DNA of 64,000 nucleotides, from NCBI RefSeq assembly GCF_022201045.2, contig NC_068562.1:558001-622000 (forward strand), read 5' to 3'. Shown here piece after piece: positions 1 through 11,654 of the stretch (the first letter of the stretch is position 1; each line of letters starts with the position of its first letter). A program made the translations under genes and the position numbers. The notes below the pieces were generated by a model. That model ran no database searches. It worked only from the letters and a program-made list of their open reading frames with translations, and was not told the DNA's origin. The DNA comes from Citrus sinensis. Taxonomy: Eukaryota; Streptophyta; Magnoliopsida; Sapindales; Rutaceae.

Positions 1-614
1 TAGGTGCGTTATCACCCCCTTGAAAATGCGAGCTTGGAGCTTTTGTGGGTCATTCCCTCAGCTGCATATAACATCTCCTATCAGAACTTAGGGTTTCATT
101 GTATTGATATTCCCTTTCGTACTTTTAATCTTGATTATTTTGTTCGGTAAAAAGTATACCTATGTTCCTTTCTCTAGTTGTTCAATGCTGCTAGTACTTT
201 CAGCTTTACTAAATTCATCTGTTGAATTTTGATGTGAGATACTGGCTTGGGTTCATACGGGGTTTCAACTTCCTCATAACTTCAATTGGTTATTATGAAG
301 ACCTTCAATGAAGTTCCATGCCTTGTTAATCATGCGAATGGAGCTAGTAGATACGCGATTATGTAAACTTGCTTGGTCAGGACATGATTATTGTGCAAAC
401 AACATGCTTTCCCTTTATCTGCCTTGTTAAATTATGCACAGTAACACAACTCAAAAACTGATATCTAGCTTATTTTGAGGATCATTTGGCCATTTCGTGC
501 TTTCATCCAAATTGTTCTTGCTTTCTGTTCTGCATTTGGGGCTTTGGCATCTGGAAACTATAGTGTATACTGTATACATTACTGATTTTCCAGTGAGTGC
601 TTCTGATTTTGTAG

Positions 615-2305
615 GTTGAACATGTGATACGTGAACAGAATGTCTTGGCTGCAAATGAGTTCATTGAGCTCTTCTGTGAATTAATTGTTGCCCGGCTCTC
701 CATCATTGCCAAGCGAAGGTAAGGGAATGCTATACCCTTCATCCATTTATAGCACTGAAAAGCTGACTTACATCTGTGCATTAGTTATGACATGGGTCCC
801 AATCTGCTACAGGGAATGCCCGGCAGATTTGAAAGAAGGGATCGCTAGTGTGATATTTGCTGCTCCGAGATGCTCAGAAATTCCAGAACTAGGGGCTATT
901 AGGGATATATTTGAGAAAAAATATGGGAAAGATTTTGTCTCTGCAGCTACTGATCTGCGACCCAACTCTGGCGTAAATCGCATGGTATTCAAAGATTTTC
1001 AGCTTTTTCAGATATGTTGGGACACTTTTTGATATACATTCATTAAATCTGGGGTTCTAATTAATGTTACTATGTTTAAGTGATATAACGCTTATGATCG
1101 GATATGATTGAAATTTGCATGTTATATTTCCTTGTCACATCTCAGTACTCTTTCAGATAACTAATAGTGCTTGCCTTTTCTTCTAGTTGATTGAGAAGCT
1201 CTCTGTTAGAACCCCTACTGGTGAAGTAAAATTGAAAGTGATGAAGGAAATAGCAAAGGAGTTTCAGATTGACTGGGATACAACTGAATCAGAAATGGAG
1301 CTTCTCAAGCCCGCAGAAGAGCGTATTGTGCGCTCTCTCTCTCTCTCTTGCACATGCTCAACAAGTTACTTATTTTAAACTCAAGTTCATTGTTCCATCT
1401 GAATTTACATATTTTCTCTATGATCAGGGAGGACCGGATACGTTTTTTAGTGCTTCCAGCTTACCTGTGAAACATGTACCAGTTCAATCTGTTGAACAAA
1501 ATAGGCCACATACCAGGTGACTGCCAATCATTTTTCTTTCAGATGTCATAAGAATTGAACAGTAGAGTTATCAATTCACTACTGGTAACTTGTGTTTTCT
1601 TTTCTTTTTTGCAGATCAGTAGTAAGCAACAGAGAGAGGGGCACTATGCAATTTGAAGACACGGCATCGGCTGCTGAAGCAGCTGCTGACTCGGCAAAGA
1701 AAGCAGTTGCTGCTGCACAAGCTGCTGCCTATCTTGCTAGCAGAGACTCCAAACAGTTCACTCAAGCATTTGGTATTTCATCAAAACCAGATGCTTCAAA
1801 CAATCACGGTGGATTTGCAGCCTTTTCTGGTTCTGAAATTTCCCTGGAAAATTCCACTGCCCCAGGGAATTTTCACATGTCACAGAGTTCTTATGGATCT
1901 CATTATCTAAGCCATGAGGAGAAGAGGCCTACCGATGTTGGAAGTGGAAATTTCCATAGGAGAAACAGCTACAATGCCTCTTCTGCAAATTCAGATATAA
2001 AGTTTGATGTATGTGATCACGACCAGGATAACAAAATGGAAGGACCCCCTGGTGGGAAAGTCCTTAGGAGACATAGCTACAATGCCCCTACTGCACATTC
2101 AGATATACAGTGGGATGAATCTGACTATGACGAGGAAATTGAGGTGGAAGCCCCTTCTGGTTGCACTTCCTTACCTCCTGAGCGAACCCCACCACCAATA
2201 CCTCCATCTCTTGGTAAACAGGGTTCATTTCACCGTGTTCATCCTAAATTGCCAGATTATGAGGATCTTGCTGCTCGCTTTGAAGCTCTCAAGTATCGTA
2301 AATAA
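615..2305 (+). CDS. IST1-like protein (regulator of Vps4 / ESCRT-III associated), 3' part
   Basis: Five exons read as one frame: 615-718, 813-984, 1187-1327, 1428-1516 and 1615-2305, all with GT..AG introns. The first begins VEHVIREQNVLAANEFIELF and continues into KRRECPADLKEGIASVIFAA, the conserved Ist1 domain. The 5' exons encoding the domain's first helices lie before the window; positions 1-614 look like intron. After the domain comes an Ala-rich stretch (AAEAAADSAKKAVAAAQAAA) and a low-complexity tail with two related segments (FHRRNSYNASSANSDI and LRRHSYNAPTAHSDI), then a Pro-rich piece and LPDYEDLAARFEALK near the end. In the family, IST1 binds ESCRT-III/CHMP1 and tunes the Vps4/SKD1 ATPase in multivesicular-body sorting. 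The acidic YEDLAARFEALK end resembles the MIT-interacting motifs known in IST1 proteins (inference). The gene is intact as far as seen. Confidence 0.93.
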
Positions 2306-3197
2306 TGAAACTCTGTATGCTTGATGCGTAAGTTTTTTGGGCTTCTGTTATCCATAAATAGAATGCAACCTATTATACAGAAATTACATATAGTGCATAA
2401 TGATTTATTTTATGAGTACTGCACTTGAAAGGTAATCAGCACATATAGTTTTAATTCTCTTTTCTGTGTTATTTTTATTTGTTTTGAGTTCTCTGATGCT
2501 AAAATGTATAATTTGATTCATTAGTTTGTTGAGCATGGAATGGATAATATTAATGAAAAACTTTTGCCATCTATGCCTTAATTTCTCTCAAATTTCTCCA
2601 TAAGATGTGCACTAGTAGACACATGACTTGATCATAATGGCTTTAGCGTACATTAGTTGCACTTGCACCCAACTCCTGGAAACTTAAGCAGTTTAATGTT
2701 CTTGACGGTTAGCGGTGGCTGCATCCAGGACATGAAAGAAGCTCTCATCTCGTATATCTAGTTTTGTCTTTTGGGAATCTTTTTTGCCAAAAAAGAGAAA
2801 AAGAAAAAAGTCCGTAAAATACTTTGTACGTCTATACATGCATTGTAACATAAATCACATTTGAAGTGATTTTGGACTTTCACATATAGAATATAGATAT
2901 ATACTTGCAAATTAGGCAATGTCAATAATGCGAGGCTAATATACCTAATGTGTTAGGAGCATCCATTGCACGTGCCAAGTGGGGAAAGCAGTAAGCGTTG
3001 CATATACTCCCATATATCCAATTGTTACCTATTGGTGCTTGTCTTCTTACGGAAAGCACTCGTTCTCAGACCAAAAAAGTAAAAGCAAAGCAAATAATTA
3101 TGAAAAACATTGAAAGGGAATAGATTTCATTCATTTTGTTTGCGGTTGACTAGTCCTGATTGAGAGAAAATTGTCCCTAAAATCACCGCGTCCAGAG
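2306..3197. other. 3' UTR and intergenic DNA
   Basis: The stretch begins with the 3' UTR of the IST1-like gene, with TA-rich possible polyadenylation sequence around 2355-2420. The rest is AT-rich unique-looking DNA. I see no further gene or repeat structure in it. Confidence 0.5.
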
Positions 3198-3293
3198 ATG
3201 GCGACCACTACTATGCTGCTTTTCATACTTTGTGCTCTGGGATTGGGATTCGAGTACTTGTTATTCATGTTGCCTTCACTAGTCTTGGCTGGT
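3198..3293 (+). other. Possible orphan first exon with signal-anchor-like peptide
   Basis: An ATG at 3198 opens a very hydrophobic reading frame, MATTTMLLFILCALGLGFEY followed by LLFMLPSLVLA, and then a good splice donor (gtgagc) at about 3293. It resembles the start of a secreted or membrane protein. No following exon in frame was found before the transposon nest at 3.8 kb. It may be a relic exon or chance; I do not recognise a family. Confidence 0.2.
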
Positions 3294-3797
3294 GAGCTAA
3301 GCTTAGCCCTTAAATATTTAAAGAGTCAAGATGACATTGATATTGCAATATGATTAATTTCTTTAATTTGCTTTTTGATCCTGGTTGTGGGACATGGGAA
3401 ATAATCAGCTTGATTTTAGCATTCGTATGGTAATTTTATACTCTCTGGTTACTTGTGCAACTTCATGAATCATCTGAAACTGGAATGCATTACAACAGAT
3501 ACCTTCCAACTCTTCACTGCTGCCTTTGGTATTTAGAGATAAATTTCTTAAATTCCTCTCCTTAACTAAAATTTTCAAATTTCTTAGAAACGTCAAACAA
3601 TATTCATCAAAACGTCCGCCGGCATATTTTTGACAAAATCCTAAACTTGAAGACATTTGATGTAAATTTACCCGCTCCCAAATGCATTTAAACTGCTTCT
3701 GCAAGAAAGTTTTTCCTTTCATATTTGTACGTCACAAAATGCAAACTTGTACACGATTGTTAGCAATTCAACAGTTAACTTACAACGATATATTTAA

Positions 3798-4806
3798 GGG
3801 TGCGTTTGGGATTAAAGTTGGATAGTTGTAGTTTAAAAGATATAGCACTAAAGTATTTAGTGGACACTAATTATTGTAATTTGAAAGTTACAATATAACC
3901 TCTATAAAATTAATAATGTCGGGACCATATAAGTTTATTAATTTAGAGAAATATTAATTAATCGATAAATTAATAATTTATTAACTTATAGAGTGTGTTC
4001 ACATTACAAAGAAGTAACATTTAATTGACTGAAAATTCATTGCATTTTACAAATATAATCAATAGAATTTAAATAAATTCATTCATCAAATAAATAATAT
4101 ATACTTGATTGAATAAATTCATGAATTTTACTAAATGTATTCAATGAACTAAACTAAATGTTAGTTATTAAATTGTATAAATTGAACTAGAAGAAATTGT
4201 TGCTAACATCACTGAAGATCATGCTGAAGATGAAGTTGAGGATGACACAGTACATTTAGAGCTTATTTCGCACACTGAAGCACTCAAGTCATCAACAACA
4301 CTTCATAATTTTTTATTGCAGTACGAGAATTCAACCCCATAACTTTTAGATGCAATAAGAAAAAATAGAGATGAGATTCAACTAGATTTAAACTTCAAGA
4401 AAAAATACGTTACAATAAACTCATATTTTAATAAATTGACATAGTCAGTTATATTTGTAATTTCTATAATTATTAATTTATGATATAAATGGGACCACAA
4501 AGTTATATAGGAGTTCTCAGAAAAATTATTATTTTATTAATTTATCGAAATTATTAATTTAGCTTCAGGGCCCAAGTCGGGACTGCAAAAAATTATTATA
4601 TTATAGAGATTATTAATTTATCGAGTATTAATTTATAGATGTTATACTGTATATTAATATAATTTTTAACTTGTACAATGAAAAATCTATCATATCTTTA
4701 ATAATTTTATCAAAATTATTATTTAAAATTTATATTTATTACATATTATTAACTTTTATTTCATATTTATAACTTTTTTTCCACAACCTCAATGCCAAAC
4801 ACACCC
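3798..4806. mobile_element. MITE-like DNA element (GGGTGCGTTTGG ends), interrupted by a pogo-like element
   Basis: The left end GGGTGCGTTTGG at 3798 is matched in inverted orientation by CCAAACACACCC ending at 4806. TAA lies directly outside both ends, a 3-bp flanking repeat as expected for PIF/Harbinger (Tourist-like) elements. The inner right half (around 4680-4790) resembles the sequence at 61150-61240, so the family has another copy in this window. No coding sequence belongs to this outer element. It is split by the younger insert at 3891-4649. Confidence 0.55.
3891..4649. mobile_element. Emigrant/Lemi1-like pogo (Tc1/mariner superfamily) element with transposase remnant
   Basis: The left end reads CAATATAACCTCTATAAAAT and the right end, reversed and complemented, reads CAGTATAACATCTATAAAT, so the ends are an imperfect terminal inverted repeat of about 25 bp. 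A TA dinucleotide flanks both sides (3889-3890 and 4650-4651), the target duplication used by Tc1/mariner/pogo. Inside, 4188-4440 translates to EEIVANITEDHAEDEVEDDT, then LHNFLLQYENSTP, a stop, LLDAIRKNRDEIQLDLNFKK and VTINSYFNKL. This matches the C-terminal tail of plant pogo/Tigger-type DDE transposases. The catalytic part is missing, so the element is a non-autonomous deletion derivative. Confidence 0.8.
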
Positions 4807-5198
4807 TAACTCTCGATTGCTAAAAGTATGAGAACAACTCTACATACGGATATTGTTAATTTTAAAATATAGACTTGTATATGGAGAGTCACAAATTATA
4901 ATTAGGTGATAAATTCGGCCTTAAGAAATTTTTCAAGTGCTTAATGCTCTTGGGATTATTGCTTTTGCTTTTACGGTCCACAACCTCACACTCTTGACAT
5001 TCGGGTAAATCATCACTTTCGTATGTTACGAGATTCACGTTTGAAGAATTTAGGGTTTACCTTGACCTATGAAAAATCAACATAATTAATTCAAACTCCC
5101 TTCCTAGCTACCTACTATAAGCTTATATATATAACTGGTTTAGTTTGGTCTCATAATAATTTTGAAGGACGACGGTTAATCAATTTCAAATGTTGCAG
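4807..5198. other. Intergenic DNA upstream of the transporter relic
   Basis: AT-rich sequence between the transposon nest and the first recognisable transporter exon. The missing 5' exons of the transporter were looked for here and not seen. Confidence 0.4.
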
Positions 5199-5931
5199 GC
5201 TACCATGCCTCCCACAGAAAAGCATCCATCGCACCTGCCAATGTGGAAAAGAGTGATGGTTGCAAACGCACTTATTGCAATGAGTTTATTTCCCATTGCT
5301 ACGGGTAGCTATTGGGTTTACGGCCGTGAGGTAAATTAGAACCCCCTTGGTTAAAAATGTTAATGAATTATCCGAACTTCAGTGAAATCAAATGACTGGG
5401 GTTACCGAATTTGACAGATGACAAAGAGCAAAAGGGTGCTAACTGCTTTCTACCATTTCCATTCGCATGGGGTCTTGCGGTTTGTGTTGGCTCTTACAAG
5501 CTTGTTTGTCGTTATTAACGCATTAACCTCCTTCCCAATCTACGCCATGCCGACATTTGATGATCTGGAGTCCAAGTATACAAGCAAGAGCAACAAGCCA
5601 TGCCCACGGTGGTGCCGCTTCTTGATCCAAGCATTGTTTGGATACACTAACTACTTAGGGGCAGTGGCACTCCCCATTTGCTAAGGAATAGCTGGCTTGG
5701 TAGGAGGCTTAACTTTGCCGGTAACAACGGGATATCCCTGCTTCATGCGGCTCAATATTAAGAAACCAGAACTGCATAGCACAAATGTGGTGGCTTAACT
5801 GGAGTCTGGGGATATTGGGAATGGTACTAAGCTCTTTGTTGACTGCCGCTGGGGCTTATATTATAATCAAGAGTGAAGTCGACGACAGCTTTTTAAGACC
5901 AAGTAATAAGCTGACTGATTACTCAAATTGA
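5199..5931 (+). pseudogene. LHT-like amino-acid transporter pseudogene (C-terminal exons only)
   Basis: Exon 5199-5330 follows a good acceptor and reads ATMPPTEKHPSHLPMWKRVM..., then a hydrophobic segment ending SYWVYGRE. The second piece from 5418 reads LTAFYHFHSHGVLRFVLALT, then SFPIYAMPTFDDLESKYTSK and PCPRWCRFLIQALFGY. Both are typical of the lysine/histidine-transporter-like branch of the AAAP amino-acid permeases (transmembrane transport). After ALPIC an in-frame TAA interrupts, then GIAGLVGGLTLPVTTGYPCF continues in the same frame. A frameshift near 5793 is needed to reach WWLNWSLGILGMVLSSLL and the C-terminus. All N-terminal exons are absent. It is a relic with a stop, a frameshift and a 5' truncation. 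Confidence 0.85.
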
Positions 5932-6254
5932 AGACTGGAATTGAAGCCAACGTGACATTATTTACCTTCCAAGCAATGGAATAATATCTAGCCCAAATGA
6001 TTTTGAGATCTGTTCTGCATGCACGCATTGTGAAACCTTTCACACAAAAAACCCATCAGAATTAGAATTTTACTCAGAGAACATCTAAAGCTACAAAAGA
6101 AACTGAAAAAATCCACAAACAGATTCTACAGAACCTTTTGTGTTGCCATAAATTGTAGCAAGACCAAATGAATGTACAACCATGGGTTTCAAATATAACT
6201 CACTGTAAAATTTAGGGGAAAGCACTAAAGTCAATGATACAATGCTCCCTGATG
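5932..6254. other. 3' ends of convergent units
   Basis: Between the transporter relic and the PAT10-like stop. It most likely holds the 3' UTR of the PAT10-like gene; nothing else is recognised. Confidence 0.4.
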
Positions 6255-9200
6255 TCAACAGCAGCAACGACAGGTTAAAAAATCTAAGCATGTGTAAGGT
6301 CTAGACTTTTCTTCAATTTCCTGTGCAGTGGGCAACCTTTCCAAATTGTATACGCTAGCTTTAACACAACATAATTTGTAAAGGTTTCTGCAAACTCCAT
6401 CACTAAAGGGATACACTCGTTCAGGAATCCCCCTGCACACACCAAAAAAAAAAAATTATATTGAATTATTTATTGCTTCCTTTACTATCAATCTTACTAT
6501 GAAATTCTCTGCTGAATTCATTTTTGGCCGGCACCATAAGATTCACACTTCTTTCATCACACCCCTTTTCTTTCCATAAAGAACACTTGATAGTATGACA
6601 AGTAATATAAAAATGCACAGATGTGTAAGAAAATAAACTGACCTCAAATACGGGATGCGTCTACGTCTTACGAGCTCATAGGTAGTCTGATTTGTCAGGA
6701 TAAGATAACTGCAACAAAAATGACGTCAGAACTAGAATACACATAATCTTTTTCCTTATAAAACTAAACAATGATGCTCTCGGTCTCATAGATGGCTAGA
6801 TAAGCATCTTTTCTTAGCAAATACATGGGAATACAAAGGCCTCATACTCACCCTTATATTAGGACTTCAGAAGTGGGGTGGTAAGAATAAATAGAGAAAC
6901 GCAAAGCGAAAAACAAAAAAGTGTAAGGCTAGGCAGCTGCCCTATTCAAGTACCCTCTGCATTCTACCCATAAAGTATTTACTACTTTATTCGGACTCTT
7001 CTAGTAGTCAGTTATTTTTTGCCTTTGCCACCCAAAGCCCCATAAAGAAACAGAATAAGATGCCAGCAGCTAGCATGACAAATTTCTATACATTTAATCC
7101 AACATGAAACCCATAAAACATGGTGAACCACAATAGAATAGCGTCATTTTGCAAGTAAAATATTAAAAACCACTCATTACAGAAGTGAGCAACTTCAAAA
7201 TAACACATCAATTCATTCAATTAATAGATTAGGACCACAGAGGAAAGGCACAAAGTCATTCAAGTACAGCCAAAAACAGTGTTGTAATTACTAATTCTAA
7301 ATATTGGGGTTGAAATAGGAGGCCGAGAAAAGATTCTGCTAAAAGCGTAAATATAAGAATACAATGATGATAGTATATTATAAACAAAAGTTACCTATGA
7401 AAAAGGAGGAGGAGGAGCAAAAATATCAAGAAAATTGCCAAAATAATCAGTAGCACAATCATGATTACATCCTTCCACCTGACAATAATTTCATAAGACA
7501 AATTCAGATTTAAGAAATGATATAAACAACATGAGACTTTAAGTTCCCTAAAATATAGGTAAATAAAATTTCACAACATAAAGCGCTGCCAATTCCCTAA
7601 CTTCTTTTGAGGGTGATTTTAGCAAAGCACCAAAGTTCAGGTGTGCTTCGCAAGACACAAAATAAAAATAATGAGACTTCATTTTACAGCAAAGGAAACC
7701 TCAAGAAAGACATCATACCAAGCCAGTGCTATATTAGCCTTCAAGTATGCAACATACAAGACGCCAGTCCAAAGGCATAGTGCTGTTTCTTCACAAATGT
7801 ACCACCTAAGGTAATAAATGCAACAAGAAAAACCAGAGAAAACAGAAAGAAAGAAAGAAATCCTTATAAGAAAAGTTTATCCATATATAAAAAAGCAAAA
7901 ACAGGTAAATCATATAAACAATAAATGCGCATAATTAATTGGCGGAGTTATATAATACACAACAATTCTTATTCATCAATCATATAACCACGAAAGTATA
8001 ATTGCATGATATCAATGCTATAGAAAGGTCAAGTCAATCCAATAGATGTACCAACTTGCTTCTCATCATATTCTAACATAACAGTAAATGTGAAGCTAAA
8101 TGTGTATGCCATGTAATTCTCCATCTCAGTTCTAGCCATCACTATGAAAATGGAATATACCAAGCCTTTGATTAACATCAAGTGAGGAATTACACACTAC
8201 AGATAGCTATTATAAACATGTTTTACAATGCTGATAACATTTTTAACTCAGCAAAGCAGCACACAACTGAAAAGCATGCACTCAATCACATCTAAGTAAG
8301 GGTCAAGTCAATGATAACTTTTTCTCCAATCTCAAACCTGTTAAATTTATTAAATCTACAGCAGGAACAAGGACAATAGTTTTCAGGTGTAAGACATCTC
8401 CTCATAATGTACACTCACCAAAATCGACAATGATTACCCAGGCCAACACATGTTCCCAGCCAAACACAATGATGATCAAACTGAAGAACACATCTGTCAC
8501 AATCATGGCAATGCTTTGCCCGTGGAGGCTGCAATTATGCAGAAGAAAAATTAATAATAATCAGAGGTTAAATCAGCTGCATAATCCAGAGCTCATCAAA
8601 GTAACAGGTAAAAGAATGTCAGGTAATCAGCCAGTCAAATAACCTGCCTCCTTTTTGTGATAATATTTAATGAGATAAATCTACTATGCAGCTATGCAAA
8701 ACATAAGCTTTTTTCAGCAAGCAAAGCCAGATGCCTGAATTGTGAAATCCAAATTGCTAAAACCTTCTCAGAAAATGCTTAATTATCTCAAGGCCCCTAT
8801 CTACTGAGCAGCTTATTAGCTCATTTAAGCATTCAAATTCTCCTTTTAAGGCACAACTATCCTACTACTTTTCCCTATAGCAAAATTATGGCCAAATGAG
8901 ATATTAACTGGAAGAATGCAGATCTTATTGCACGGGATGCCTATAAGAACATATAAACAAAAGATATATACATATACCTGTTCGACATTACAGTACGAGC
9001 AAGTTAAACTTCTGCAAAAATCAAAGAAGAAACTGTTAGCATACAACATATTATTTTCTTCTCTTTTCCTTCTTTCTAGAAAATGGCAAATCATGCATGG
9101 TCTATCCCAATGTAATGATAATTTAACCCAGACTGCAACTTGCAAGCTGATAATTACAGGATTTGAAGTTGCAAGCCACAGTCAAGGAGTGAAGCCACCT

Positions 9201-11654
9201 CAAAACAATTGTAACTTATGTCACTGCGGTATTGAGCATGGAATAAAATATCTACAGCAAAGCAAAGAACTGTACTACACCAAATGAAGAATGTGCGTTC
9301 AAATACCCTACTTGCTCTAAAGCTTCCTCCCTCAAGTAACTCTGTGCTTTACATCACTGCAGACATAATCAACCTTACTCCATGCAGTTGCCAAATTATA
9401 TGACAGATTAGGGAAGGTTCTTGGTAATACTACCATAAAATTAAAAGGATTACCATATATGATGACTCTCGTGCATTGGATTTAAAATGTAAGAGACTGG
9501 TAGTATAACCATGCACGACTACTGAGTATAAACAGATAGGCATATGCATAGATTATATGAAATTCCAGAACAATATATAATGCAATCACAAACCTAATGG
9601 ATGTTCCAGGAGGATACAGGTCCAGGACTAGCTTTGTCCAAGATGTTGCATTACTTCCTGAAAAACTTCTTCCTGGCCGACTTCCCTCCATGGTAATGAC
9701 CATGTTTCCATTTTTGCTTGAAGCCGGCTGTCTTTGCTTAAACATTAAAATAATAAAATTAACAAGAAGATGAAAAAGAAAAAAGAATTCAATTCTATTA
9801 ATGTCTGAATCCCATAGCAGTTCCTGGCATTTTTCAAACAGGAAAATAGAAATTTTTTTTTTTTGAATCAGAGCTTACTTTGAGGTTGTCGAGATCTTTT
9901 GAAATAAAGCATTTCTCTCGTTTGCATGTCTCATTGCATCAAGTACATAACTGAAAGCACACAAAACAAGAATAAAAAAACTAAGGCAGAAAATGAGACA
10001 AATTACAGATGTCATGTTTCGAAGAAAAAACATCAATATCTGGTTTGAAGGAGAAAAGAATTGCATTGGCATTTACCCAGGAGAAGAACCGGAGGTTATA
10101 AAGTATTGCACCAAAGTTGCAACAAACAAAAGCAAATAAAATGTGATATACCTGTAAAATGGTAGTTGAAATATTAATTAATGCTGAAGTTATCGTAAAA
10201 TTATATGCTAAAGAAATCTGAAAGACTAGTAGGGTTTGAATACGTTTCGGAACATATATTAACACCCTCACTAAAAGCCAATTGAAATTTATTAAATGAA
10301 TTCCTAACAGAAGACACAAGGCCTAGCTAGTCCTCTCCAGAAACACGTTCGATAAACCATTTGACTATATCAGTCAACCTTTCAATAATGATATGCTTAA
10401 AATTTTAAACAAAGTTCAAACATCGTTGAAAGAAGTAGACGCCATGCAATATGCATGAACAAAGATGGACAAAACAACATTTCATCAGTGCATCTAATAG
10501 AGTGGCATGCTTTAATGTCAGAGGACAATATTTTCTGCTACACATAGATCTTTGAATTTAAATTGAAACAACTGCCTGCAGCCCTCTAAGATTTTTTCTC
10601 TGTTTACAGCTCTTAGATTGCAAGATTGAAGTGAGCACTTATTAGAGAGTTCATCACCATTTAAGCTTCACATTTTAGCATATTTAGGGCCTTCCCCGCG
10701 TCTAATACATCCCAACTTAATAATAGCTTTTTATATATCAGTACCATCTCAGTCAGTTTGTAAATGAAATAATGCCCATCCACAATATGAGTTGGTGGTT
10801 GGTTTCAAACTTCCTCAGTTTGATTATCAATCTTAAACCTCAATCCCCTTAACTAAGTCCTTAAAGCCCCAACAGTTCAGTCAGATGTAAAAGCACAAAT
10901 CCAAATCCAGTCTATGTTAACAATAAAATTCCAAATTTAAGTACACAGAAGTAAAAGAACTAACAAGCATTCTTGTCAAAGCAATGCAAAGAAACTGAAT
11001 TTCAAAATAAATCTAAAGGAAGAAAGAAACCACTATTTCAGAAATTAATACATACCATGGTTCATGCTTTGTTTTCTCTATCAATTCCGAATAAAAAAGA
11101 AATATAACACCCACAAATACCAAATGCAGTGTCACTAATGCCGCTTTTAAACCCAATGATGATCTCCGAGCTATAACCAACAATTCGAAACCGGTTATTA
11201 GAAGAAAACAAAAATAAAAATAAACTACTACACAAGTTAAAAATCAATTTTTATCCACTTGGAAGTTGAATTTAGTTATTAAAAACTTAGATAGTGTTAC
11301 CAATTCCAATTTCCTTCACTATTTATCAGGAAGCAAAGAAAAAGCTATAATCCTATGCACTTCAATCAAAACAGAAACAAAAATCGAAACGAATTACACC
11401 AGAAAGATTCAATTTTTTTTCTTTTCTAATTTAGAATCTCAAGACACAACGACCTAGTAACTTACACCTTAAAAAAGTAATTTTTTTACCATTTCAACTT
11501 TCCTTCAGCTTTTCCTGGGAACCAAACATAGCTTACAATAAAAAAAAAAAAAAAAACACGTACCAGGATCCGCAAGACAAGGAACAAGGCGGAAACATCG
11601 GTCGAGAACTGGAGCACATGAGTCGCGAATGGGGCGACTTACAGCCGACAACAT
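6255..11654 (-). CDS. PAT10: DHHC-type protein S-acyltransferase, PAT10-like
   Basis: Eleven exons on the minus strand: 11654-11564, 11170-11056, 10151-10077, 9950-9879, 9731-9594, 9011-8978, 8528-8419, 7805-7719, 7478-7395, 6708-6643, 6432-6255. They join in frame to 349 residues, close to the roughly 340 of Arabidopsis PAT10. The cysteine-rich zinc-binding domain ([20 protein letters not shown]) leads to DHHC at residues 193-196, the palmitoyl-transfer site. Two hydrophobic segments lie before it and two after, including a Leu-rich one ([12 protein letters not shown]). The end [18 protein letters not shown] carries a cysteine cluster as in PAT10. The family attaches palmitate to proteins at Golgi and tonoplast membranes. 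Start chosen: ATG at 11654, beginning [11 protein letters not shown]. Exon 6 is only 34 nt. All reading frames are open. Confidence 0.93.

Noticed and set aside
451-781. Minus-strand frames opposite the IST1-like exons
   Set aside because: They are shadows of the real exon at 615-718 and its introns.
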